Source: Treponema sp. (GTDB taxonomy: Bacteria; Spirochaetota; Spirochaetia; Treponematales; Treponemataceae). From it: DNA of 33,280 nucleotides. Under the pieces are notes generated by a model. The model had not been told where the DNA came from. It did not search any database and worked only from the letters and a program-made list of their open reading frames with translations. Below, piece by piece: positions 24,160 through 31,325 of this stretch. How positions within the stretch are numbered: position 1 is the stretch's first letter; each line of letters opens with the position of its first letter. The stretch covers positions 1 through 33,280 of the forward strand of contig JAEDFX010000013.1 of NCBI GenBank assembly GCA_016297805.1, in the 5' to 3' direction. The position numbers and the translations under genes are program-made.

Positions 24160-26307
24160 TTGAAAGTATCTGAAATAAAATCCCCGGTTTCTTCAATTGC
24201 AGGAATCGGACCTCAGCTTACAAAAACTCTTGCAAAGCTCAACATTTTCACAGTTGGGGACTTACTGCAATATTATCCCCGAGACTATGAGGACAGAACA
24301 AAAAAAGTCTCCTTAAGAGATCATGCAACTGCACCTGGTCATAAGGTTCATACTGTAGCCCAAATAATCCGACAGGAATGGTTCGGCTACGGAAATATGA
24401 AAACCTTGAAACTGATTATTTCTGATGGAACTGCTACTGCAGATTTAATCTGTTTTAACCGTGGATTTCTGGAAAAAAGTATGATTCCTGGCAGTATAGT
24501 TACTGTTACAGGTCAATTTTTCATTAAATACAATACTCTTCAGAGTACAGCCTTTGAAATAACAAAAATGAACATTATTTCTGAAGATAAAACACGTATT
24601 CCTGACCTATTAACTATTCCACCTCTAAATTCTGGGGTAGTTCCTGTATACCCGCTTACAGAAGGACTAACACAAAAAACTTTACACAAAACAATCAATC
24701 AGGCAGTGCAGCAATATGTTCATGGAATAGAAGATGAATTGCCTGAAAGTCTTAGAGAAAAATACAATCTGTTTTCAAAACAGGATTCTATCAGACTTAT
24801 TCATCAGCCTCAGAACATTGCTCAAGCTCAGCAGGCACGAAAAACACTGGCCTTTGAAGAACTATTTCAATTTCAATCAGTAATTGCAGAACGAGCATAT
24901 TCCAGAAAAGGCAGAAGTTTTACAAAAGAAAATCAGGAAGAAAATATATCTGTAACTGAACAGGAATTTTTAGAGTCTCTTTCACCATTACAGAAAACCT
25001 TTTATGAATCATTACCTTTTCCATTAACAGAGGATCAAAGAAAAGTAATCTACGAGATGGATAAAGAAATTGATCAAAGTTATACAGAACGGGAACGTAT
25101 ACTAAATCAGTTGGACAGAGGCATTCCCGCCCCTACCCATCCTTCTTTTACAATGGCCCGCCTTGTTCAGGGAGATGTAGGCTCTGGAAAAACCTTGGTC
25201 TCACTGTTTGTGTGTTTAAGAACTATAAACTGGAAAGGACAGTGTGCCCTTATGGCTCCAACAGAAATTCTAGCCAGACAACATGCTGAAACAACGGCAA
25301 AACTGTTATCTCCATTAGGTGTGCGGGTAGCTTTTCTTACAGGTAATGTGAAATCTGCAGGTCGTACTCAGCTTATAAAGGCACTCAAAGATGGCGAAAT
25401 TGATATTGTAGTAGGAACTCACGCCCTATATTCAAATCAAGTTGTATATAAAGATTTAAAACTGGCAGTTATTGATGAGCAGCATCGTTTTGGAGTACTC
25501 CAGCGGCAAGCCATCGTAGACAAGGGTCGTATTACAGACAGAGGAATCACCTTTGAACCAAATCTACTAATGATGAGTGCCACACCAATTCCTCAAAGTC
25601 TCGCACTGACAGTTTTTGGGGATCTGGATATTTCTACAATTCACACAATGCCTGCAGGACGAAAGCCAATCACAACCTATCTTGTAAAAGAGGGAAATGA
25701 AATAAATGCCTACGAAGCTGTTCGAAAAGAATTGGAAAAAGGACATCAGGCATATTTTGTTTATCCTGCAATTGATAGTACAGAAAACATAAAAACAGCA
25801 GAACGGGCTTTCCAGCATTTATCACAGCATATTTATCCTCAATACAAATGTGCATTAGTTCACAGTAAAGTTGATGAAGAAGAACAGATTAAAACTCTGC
25901 AGTCATTCCACGATGGTACAATTCAGGTATTGGCCGCTACAACAGTAATAGAAGTAGGAGTAGATGTTCCAAATGCCACCTGTATGGTAATTGAACAGGC
26001 AGATCATTTTGGAATGGCTCAACTCCATCAGCTAAGAGGACGTGTTGGCCGCGGTTCAGATCAATCCTACTGTTTTCTTGTTTACAGCAAAGATATTACT
26101 GAAAATGGAATTGAACGAATAAAAGCTCTAAGACAAAGTACCGACGGATTTTATATCGCAGAACAGGATTTGAAAACCCGGGGACCTGGCGAAATAACTG
26201 GTACAGTACAGGCTGGAGCATTAGAATTCAGAATTGCAGATTTATCAAGAGATATGGATTTAATGCAATCTGCCCGAACAGAAGCAATAACCCGAATTCT
26301 TAGATAA
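24160..26307 (+). CDS. recG: ATP-dependent DNA helicase RecG
   Basis: Remodels stalled replication forks and branched DNA. The 715-residue protein has an N-terminal wedge/OB domain (SIAGIGPQLTKTLAKLNIFT; VGDLLQYYPRDYEDRT) and a superfamily 2 helicase core. The core has Walker A GDVGSGKT (338-345), DEQH box (439-442), SATPIPQS, and motif VI LHQLRGRVGRG. A C-terminal segment (FYIAEQDLKTRGPGEITGT) also fits RecG. A short insertion after TEDQRKVIYEMDKEIDQSYT (to about residue 330) is slightly unusual. The TTG start at 24160 follows GTGGAG at a rather long 12-base spacing. Very secure. Confidence 0.96.
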   Translation: MKVSEIKSPVSSIAGIGPQLTKTLAKLNIFTVGDLLQYYPRDYEDRTKKVSLRDHATAPGHKVHTVAQIIRQEWFGYGNMKTLKLIISDGTATADLICFNRGFLEKSMIPGSIVTVTGQFFIKYNTLQSTAFEITKMNIISEDKTRIPDLLTIPPLNSGVVPVYPLTEGLTQKTLHKTINQAVQQYVHGIEDELPESLREKYNLFSKQDSIRLIHQPQNIAQAQQARKTLAFEELFQFQSVIAERAYSRKGRSFTKENQEENISVTEQEFLESLSPLQKTFYESLPFPLTEDQRKVIYEMDKEIDQSYTERERILNQLDRGIPAPTHPSFTMARLVQGDVGSGKTLVSLFVCLRTINWKGQCALMAPTEILARQHAETTAKLLSPLGVRVAFLTGNVKSAGRTQLIKALKDGEIDIVVGTHALYSNQVVYKDLKLAVIDEQHRFGVLQRQAIVDKGRITDRGITFEPNLLMMSATPIPQSLALTVFGDLDISTIHTMPAGRKPITTYLVKEGNEINAYEAVRKELEKGHQAYFVYPAIDSTENIKTAERAFQHLSQHIYPQYKCALVHSKVDEEEQIKTLQSFHDGTIQVLAATTVIEVGVDVPNATCMVIEQADHFGMAQLHQLRGRVGRGSDQSYCFLVYSKDITENGIERIKALRQSTDGFYIAEQDLKTRGPGEITGTVQAGALEFRIADLSRDMDLMQSARTEAITRILR

Positions 26308-26309
26308 AA

Positions 26310-26400
26310 TGTATCAAAATGACACAAAAATACAGTTTATATTGAACGATGTGTCAAAAATACCCAATACACTCAATCTGTAGAAAATTTGTGTCAAATT
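26310..26400. promoter_or_regulatory. Candidate enhancer: TGTRTCAAA repeats at 40-bp intervals
   Basis: TGTATCAAAAT (26310), TGTGTCAAAAA (26350) and TGTGTCAAATT (26390) start exactly 40 bp apart, with an inverted copy (ATGACACAAAA) at 26319-26329. They lie roughly 150-230 bases upstream of the predicted sigma-54 start site, the usual position for an enhancer-binding activator. The regulator is not known. Confidence 0.6.
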
Positions 26401-26511
26401 CGCACTATTTTTTACGATTTTTCTTGCCTTTATATACTGATTTTATTATCTTTCCTGATTTTTTTTGATTTTTTTCATTTTTCTTATAAATTTTTCTAAA
26501 AATTTTCAACT

Positions 26512-26527
26512 TGGCACAAAACTTGCT
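26512..26527 (+). promoter_or_regulatory. Sigma-54 (RpoN) promoter of the short sigma-factor gene
   Basis: TGGCAC-N5-TTGCT matches the -24/-12 consensus, with GG (26513-26514) and GC (26525-26526) separated by the required interval. Initiation is expected near 26538, leaving a short leader with AGAGG (26541-26545) before the ATG. A T-rich stretch of A/T tracts (26405-26510) separates it from the candidate enhancer and may bend the DNA. Confidence 0.82.
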
Positions 26528-26552
26528 ATTTATTAAGTATAGAGGTAATGCT

Positions 26553-27392
26553 ATGACAAACGATGAAAACATTTTGGCTATGTATCTTAAAGAAATCAAC
26601 AAGATTCCTATGATTTCCCATGAAGAAGAAATTGAATTGGCAAACAAAGCACAGAATGGCGATGCCGCTGCAAAAAATAAGCTGGTAAACGCAAATCTTC
26701 GTTTTGTTGTAAATGTTGCAAAGAAATATCAGAATCATGGACTTGATCTTACTGATTTAATCAGCGAAGGAAATATTGGACTTTTGAATGCTGTAGAAAA
26801 ATTTGATGCTTCAAAAGGTTATCACTTCATTTCGTATGCAGTATGGTGGATTCGACAGAGCATTTTGAAGGCAGTTTGTGAAAAGAGCCGTGCTATCCGT
26901 CTTCCTTTGAACAGAGCAAATGAACTTGTACAGATTGAACATGCACGTAAGGTTGTAGGTTCAAAAAAATCTGAACAGCAGGAATATGAAGAAATTGGTG
27001 CTATGCTCAATATGGATGCAAGCCACGTTCGCGATATGATTAATATTAGCCGTGAAATGGTAAGCCTTGACGCAGAAATCAATGATGGTGATAATAATCA
27101 TGCTAAGGTTGGAGATTTCTATGAGGATGATACTTATGATCGTCCAGAAGAAAAAGCTATTGCAAAAGCAATGAGCGAAGATATTGATACAGTTGTTAAT
27201 ACTCTACGTCCAAATGAAGCAAAAGTAATCCGTATGCGTTACGGTTTGAATGGTCACAAGCCAATGTCTTTGAAAGAAGTTGGAGAAGAATGTGATTTGA
27301 CAAAAGAACGTATCCGCCAGATTGAAAAGCATGCCATTATCCGTATGCAGCATCCAACTCGTGCACGCAGACTTGAAGCTTATGTAGCTTAA
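26553..27392 (+). CDS. Sigma-70-family RNA polymerase sigma factor lacking region 1.1
   Basis: A 279-residue sigma factor. Region 1.2 (NILAMYLKEINKIPMIS), region 2 (LRFVVNVAKKYQNHGLDLTD; GYHFISYAVWWIRQSI), region 3 (QEYEEIGAMLNMDASHVRD) and region 4 with its helix-turn-helix (PMSLKEVGEECDLTKERIRQ) are complete. It is far shorter than a spirochaetal RpoD and has no region 1.1, so it could be a group 2/RpoS-like stress factor. The ATG at 26553 has AGAGG seven bases upstream; the open frame's earlier ATG lies inside the promoter. A sigma-54 promoter and upstream repeats precede it, suggesting an RpoN-controlled regulator. The thioesterase gene follows 15 bases later. Confidence 0.92.
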   Translation: MTNDENILAMYLKEINKIPMISHEEEIELANKAQNGDAAAKNKLVNANLRFVVNVAKKYQNHGLDLTDLISEGNIGLLNAVEKFDASKGYHFISYAVWWIRQSILKAVCEKSRAIRLPLNRANELVQIEHARKVVGSKKSEQQEYEEIGAMLNMDASHVRDMINISREMVSLDAEINDGDNNHAKVGDFYEDDTYDRPEEKAIAKAMSEDIDTVVNTLRPNEAKVIRMRYGLNGHKPMSLKEVGEECDLTKERIRQIEKHAIIRMQHPTRARRLEAYVA

Positions 27393-27407
27393 TATTAGGG
27401 GTAGAAA

Positions 27408-28127
27408 ATGTTTGTTGATTTTGAATACAATCCATTGATTGAAGATTTTAATAAAGACGGAAGTCTTAAATTGGAATCCGTTCTTAAAATACTGGAGAAT
27501 TCAGGCAACAAACATTCTGATAAATCAGGTGATTATATTCTGGAAGGTTCAAACAACGGTGTAACATGGGTTTTAACAGACTGGTATGTTGAAGTTGAGA
27601 GCTTTCCAAAATATGGCGATAAGATTCTTGCAAGAACCTGGAGTCAGAATCCTGATTCATTATTTGGTTGCCCTCGTGACTTTGAATTATATGCAAATGA
27701 TAAATTATGCATCAAAGGAACAACTTATTGGGTTCTTTTTGATTTAAACAGAGGTCGTCCTGCAAAAATCACCCCTGAACTGATTTCAAAATACAATCCA
27801 GAAGAAAAATCTGTTTTTGAAGAAAAGAAAATCACAAAGCTTTCAATTCCAGAAAGCTTTACATCCGAAGTTATCATTAAACCTCGTCGCAACGATATTG
27901 ATTTTAACGGTCATGTACATAATCTTGTTTATATAGATTACGCAATGGAAGCAATTCCTGAAGAAGTATACAAGGCGCATTTATTCAAATCTATCCGCAT
28001 AAACTATAAATCAGCAATTACGGATATCTCTGATATCACAGTCAAATACGCCTATGTTGATGATACACACAAAGTTTGTATTTATGACAACAAAGGTGAT
28101 GTAAAAACTATCATACAAATAAAATAA
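27408..28127 (+). CDS. Acyl-ACP thioesterase
   Basis: Releases free fatty acids from acyl-carrier protein. The 239-residue protein contains two hot-dog domains. The first includes GVTWVLTDWYVEVESFPKYG, and the second the family segment RRNDIDFNGHVHNLVYIDYA, resembling the plant and bacterial acyl-ACP thioesterase motif DxNxHVNN with the second Asn replaced by His. AGGGG lies upstream of the ATG. It starts 15 bases after the sigma-factor gene and so probably shares its sigma-54 promoter. Its TAA stop coincides with the first base of the inverted-repeat element at 28125. Family is good; chain-length preference unknown. Confidence 0.88.
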   Translation: MFVDFEYNPLIEDFNKDGSLKLESVLKILENSGNKHSDKSGDYILEGSNNGVTWVLTDWYVEVESFPKYGDKILARTWSQNPDSLFGCPRDFELYANDKLCIKGTTYWVLFDLNRGRPAKITPELISKYNPEEKSVFEEKKITKLSIPESFTSEVIIKPRRNDIDFNGHVHNLVYIDYAMEAIPEEVYKAHLFKSIRINYKSAITDISDITVKYAYVDDTHKVCIYDNKGDVKTIIQIK

Positions 28128-28350
28128 ATGTAGGATTAATTAATTCTACTTGTATGACTGAACTTCAAAAGGGGCGGGAGGCAAATTGGGACTACAAAGT
28201 GCATATGGAGGTTGGCAAGCAAAATGCGTAGCGTTTTGCGCAGTCCGATTCCTATTACCTCCATCCGCACTTTGCTAGTCACAACTTTGCCGGTAGCCCC
28301 TTTTGAAGTTCCAGATCTGTATGAACGTTTATTAATTAATCCTACATTTA
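28125..28350. repeat. 226-bp imperfect palindrome with perfect 20-bp ends, MITE-like
   Basis: The ends TAAATGTAGGATTAATTAAT (28125-28144) and its exact inverse (28331-28350) bracket a second perfect pair GAACTTCAAAAGGGGC (28160-28175) / inverse (28296-28311). Further imperfect pairing surrounds GGAGGT (28207-28212) / ACCTCC (28257-28262). At the tip GCAAAATGC-GTA-GCGTTTTGC (28219-28239) forms a hairpin with one G-U pair. The arms together fold into one long stem. There is no coding frame inside. It fills most of the 311-base gap before asnS; the rest holds the asnS promoter. Confidence 0.82.
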
Positions 28351-28372
28351 GAAAATACTAATTTCCCTTCAA

Positions 28373-28401
28373 TTGCTACATATCTAAAAAAATGATATTA
28401 T
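28373..28401 (+). promoter_or_regulatory. asnS promoter
   Basis: TTGCTA (28373-28378), a 17-base spacer and TATTAT (28396-28401), the latter preceded by TGA, form a good extended -10 promoter. The leader then carries GGGAGG before the ATG at 28439. Confidence 0.65.
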
Positions 28402-28438
28402 CTTCTATACATTTCATTATTTTAGGGAGGACCAAAGT

Positions 28439-29899
28439 ATGGTTCCAGTATTAATTAAAGATTTACTTACATCTAAACCTGACGGACAGGCTGTAAAAGT
28501 TTGTGGTTGGGTTCGCACAGTTCGTGACTCAAAAGGTCTTGTTTTTATTCAGGTTAACGACGGAAGCTGTTTTACTAACATTCAGCTCACATTTGACCGC
28601 AACAATCCTTCTAATAATGCAAATGTAAATCAGATTGAAGAAGAACTCAAAAAACTCAATACAGGTGCTTCAATTCGTGCAACTGGTCTTTTAATTGAAT
28701 CTCCAGCCAGCGGACAGACTGTTGAAGTTACTCTTGAAGGTCTTGAATGCCTTGGCACCTGTAATCCAGATGAATATCCATTACAGAAAAATAAGATGTC
28801 TATGGAATATCTTCGTGAAAATGCTCACTTGCGCGCACGTACAAACACTTTTGGTGCAGTTTATCGTGTTCGTAACCAGATGGCATTTGCAGTTCACTCA
28901 TTCTTCCAGGAAAGAGGATTCCAGTATATCAACGCTCCAGAAATCACATGTTCTGACTGTGAGGGTGCAGGAGAAATGTTCCAGGTAACTACACTCTCTA
29001 TGGAAAAAATCGCAGAAATGGGTGTAAAAGCTGGCCAGGGCGGAATGAAAATTGAAGATGCTCACAAAATTGTTGATTACAGCAAAGATTTCTTTGGAAA
29101 GAAAGCTTCACTTACAGTTTCTGGACAGCTGGAAGCAGAAACAATGGCTACAGCATTGAGTCGTGTTTATACATTCGGACCTACATTCCGTGCAGAAAAC
29201 TCAAACACTCCACGTCACCTTGCTGAATTCTGGATGATTGAACCAGAAATGGCTTTCTTTGATTTGGATGATGACATGGATATTCAGGAAGACTTCGTAA
29301 AATATCTTTTGAACTGGGCTTTGACAAAATGTCGCTCTGATTTGGAATTCTTTGATAAGAGAATCCAGCCAGGTCTTATTGAAAGCCTTGAAAAAGTTGC
29401 AAAAGCAGATTTCGTTCGTATTTCATACACTGATGCAATTACTAAACTTGAAGAAGCTGCAAAAAATGGTGCTAAGTTCGAATTCAATCCATATTGGGGA
29501 TGTGATATTGCTACAGAACATGAACGTTATCTTACAGAAAAGATTTTCGGATGTCCTGTAATGGTCTACAACTATCCAAAAGAAATTAAATCTTTCTATA
29601 TGAAGCAGAATGATGATGGTAAGACTGTAAAAGCTGTTGACGTTCTTGTTCCAGGAATTGGAGAATTGATTGGTGGTTCTGAACGTGAAGAATCATACGA
29701 AAAACTTGTTGCAGAAATTGAACGTCGTGGCATGGATAAATCAATCTATGACTGGTATTTAGATCTCCGCAAATTCGGTACAGTTCCTCACTCAGGATTT
29801 GGACTTGGGTTTGAACGTCTTATCCGCTACGTAACTGGTATGGAAAACATTCGTGATGTAATTCCTTATCCACGTGCTCCAAAATTAGCTGATTTCTAA
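28439..29899 (+). CDS. asnS: Asparagine--tRNA ligase
   Basis: Class IIb aminoacyl-tRNA synthetase. The 486-residue protein has an N-terminal OB-fold anticodon-binding domain (VKVCGWVRTVRDSKGLVFIQ) followed by the class II catalytic core. AsnRS-type motif 2 is in FRAENSNTPRHLAEFWMIEP and motif 3 in GFGLGFERLIRYVTGMENIR. FQVTTLSMEKIAEMG and the segment to about residue 230 form the usual AsnRS insertion. A strong Shine-Dalgarno (GGGAGG) is present. Having AsnRS means tRNA-Asn can be charged directly. Terminated by the hairpin at 29925. Very secure. Confidence 0.96.
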   Translation: MVPVLIKDLLTSKPDGQAVKVCGWVRTVRDSKGLVFIQVNDGSCFTNIQLTFDRNNPSNNANVNQIEEELKKLNTGASIRATGLLIESPASGQTVEVTLEGLECLGTCNPDEYPLQKNKMSMEYLRENAHLRARTNTFGAVYRVRNQMAFAVHSFFQERGFQYINAPEITCSDCEGAGEMFQVTTLSMEKIAEMGVKAGQGGMKIEDAHKIVDYSKDFFGKKASLTVSGQLEAETMATALSRVYTFGPTFRAENSNTPRHLAEFWMIEPEMAFFDLDDDMDIQEDFVKYLLNWALTKCRSDLEFFDKRIQPGLIESLEKVAKADFVRISYTDAITKLEEAAKNGAKFEFNPYWGCDIATEHERYLTEKIFGCPVMVYNYPKEIKSFYMKQNDDGKTVKAVDVLVPGIGELIGGSEREESYEKLVAEIERRGMDKSIYDWYLDLRKFGTVPHSGFGLGFERLIRYVTGMENIRDVIPYPRAPKLADF

Positions 29900-29924
29900 T
29901 TTTGGCGGTAACTTAATATTTTAT

Positions 29925-29981
29925 AAAGTCCCTGAGTGGTTGCTGAGTATGTCGAGGCAGTTTGCGAAGGGACTTTTTTTT
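29925..29981 (+). terminator. Terminator of asnS with a 34-base loop
   Basis: AAAGTCCCT (29925-29933) pairs perfectly with AGGGACTTT (29968-29976), then the T run continues. The long loop contains GAGTGGTTGCTGAGTATGTC, similar in style to CCTGAG...TCGAAGGG palindromic repeats. The 3' arm provides the only possible Shine-Dalgarno (GAAGGGA) of the next gene. Confidence 0.75.
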
Positions 29982-29985
29982 ACCT

Positions 29986-31284
29986 ATGGAACGAAAAAAA
30001 AATCACAAATATTCATTTTCTCAAATTATCACCAAGTTCAGTCAATTTATTTATCTTTCTGTTCAGGGAAGTACAAATAACAACATTTGGGAAAGTGCTT
30101 CTGCCTGTTCTTTCAACTTTATTTTTTCATTCATTCCTGTCGTAATGATTATTCTAACAGCCCTGGTCACTGTTCTTAGATTTTCACCTGAGCTACTTCA
30201 ATATGTTATGGGCTTTTGCAAACAGGTTGAATCAATCTATGACTTTTGGCCTTTACTGGAAAATCTTTTAAATAAGAAATCCATCAGTTTTTTTGATTTT
30301 ATCCTTGCCATTTGGGTAATCTGGATGGCACGAAAACTGTTTTTATCAATTGTTAAAGGAATCAATTTTATATTCCGTACAGAAAACAAACGAAAGAATG
30401 CATTCAATCAGTTGCTCACTTTTATATCAGAATTTGCTCTTGTAATTGTTTTTATAATTTTCATTATAGGAACATTTCTGTTCAACAAATTATTAAATCT
30501 TCCAATGTTTGATTTCTTGCGCTCAAATTTTCCTTTTATTTTTAGAACTCTTTATAACGTACTGGCATCTTCAGTGATGTACTTCATGTTTTTCGTATTC
30601 TCTCTTTTATCCTATAAATTTATTTCAGGAACCAATCCGCCTTTAAAAATCTGCTTGTTCTATGCCTTTTTGAATACTGGAATAACATTTGTTATTTCTT
30701 TCTTTTTGAATAAATTCATGAATCTAACAAACTACAACGTAATTTACGGAACAATCAGTACGGTTATAGTTTTGCTTTTTAAAGTATATCTGTTCTTCTC
30801 AATTTTCCTTTATTGTGCTCAAATGGTTTATGTAAGTCAATTTTTTGACAATCTGATTATTTCTCAGATTTATGTAATACAGCACAAAAAAAGAACTTAT
30901 ATTGAAAATCTGTTATGTAATTATCTGTTTAATCGTCCTTCTTTTTCCAATCTAAAAACAAAATCTGTTTTTTATCAGTCTGGGGACATTATTTATAAAG
31001 AAGGTGATGATTCGAAATATGTTTATTATATTAAAAATGGAAATGTAACAGAAACTACAGGAAATTCTACAATTACTTATGAAAACAGCTGCTTCTTTGG
31101 AGAAATTACAGGATTTCTTAATACTACCAGAACAAGCACTGCAACTGCCGATACATACACCGAAGTTATAAAAATAAACACGCCAAGCTTCATCAAGATT
31201 ATTAATCAGGATCACCTTGCTTCTACTGTGGCATTAACAAAACTGAGCCAATATACAAAATCAGAAGATACAATATCTGATTAA
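29986..31284 (+). CDS. YihY/BrkB-family membrane protein fused to a cyclic-nucleotide-binding domain
   Basis: A 432-residue protein. Residues about 20-300 form six hydrophobic helices of the YihY (formerly RNase BN) family, with FILAIWVIWMARKLFLSIVK and ITFVISFFLNKFMNLTNYNV typical of it. The last 100 residues carry a CRP-like cyclic-nucleotide domain: YQSGDIIYKEGDDSKYVYYI, then FFGEITGFLNTTRTSTATA, which keeps the Glu and Arg used for ligand binding. No DNA-binding domain follows. This predicts a membrane protein gated or regulated by a cyclic nucleotide. The open frame starts at a TTG at 29962, but that lies inside the asnS terminator; the ATG at 29986 (MERKKNHKYSF) is better. Confidence 0.85.
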   Translation: MERKKNHKYSFSQIITKFSQFIYLSVQGSTNNNIWESASACSFNFIFSFIPVVMIILTALVTVLRFSPELLQYVMGFCKQVESIYDFWPLLENLLNKKSISFFDFILAIWVIWMARKLFLSIVKGINFIFRTENKRKNAFNQLLTFISEFALVIVFIIFIIGTFLFNKLLNLPMFDFLRSNFPFIFRTLYNVLASSVMYFMFFVFSLLSYKFISGTNPPLKICLFYAFLNTGITFVISFFLNKFMNLTNYNVIYGTISTVIVLLFKVYLFFSIFLYCAQMVYVSQFFDNLIISQIYVIQHKKRTYIENLLCNYLFNRPSFSNLKTKSVFYQSGDIIYKEGDDSKYVYYIKNGNVTETTGNSTITYENSCFFGEITGFLNTTRTSTATADTYTEVIKINTPSFIKIINQDHLASTVALTKLSQYTKSEDTISD

Positions 31285-31290
31285 TCTTTA

Positions 31291-31319
31291 TTGTTTAGAA
31301 TCTCCTTTTTCACTATAAT
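31291..31319 (+). promoter_or_regulatory. guaA promoter, leaderless
   Basis: TTGTTT (31291-31296), a 17-base spacer and a consensus TATAAT (31314-31319) lie exactly six bases before the ATG at 31326. Initiation should fall on the start codon; no Shine-Dalgarno is present. The best single example of the leaderless pattern here. Confidence 0.75.
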
Positions 31320-31325
31320 CTCTAT

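Noticed and set aside
26405..26647. Minus-strand frame over the sigma-factor promoter
   Set aside because: It is Lys-rich low-complexity translation of a T-rich spacer and overlaps the sigma gene; it has no ribosome site or family.
28125..28350. Palindrome as an integron attC site
   Set aside because: Treponema species can carry integrons, but the ends lack the GTTRRRY / RYYYAAC core sites and no integrase is nearby.
28125..28350. Palindrome as a CRISPR remnant
   Set aside because: It is one nested inverted structure, not regularly spaced direct repeats with spacers, and no cas gene is present.
28753..28770. Second sigma-54 site from TGGCAC inside asnS
   Set aside because: The -12 element TTGC is absent at the required spacing and it lies within coding sequence.
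29962..29985. TTG start of the YihY gene at 29962
   Set aside because: It lies in the 3' half of the asnS terminator; the ATG at 29986 gives a more natural N-terminus.
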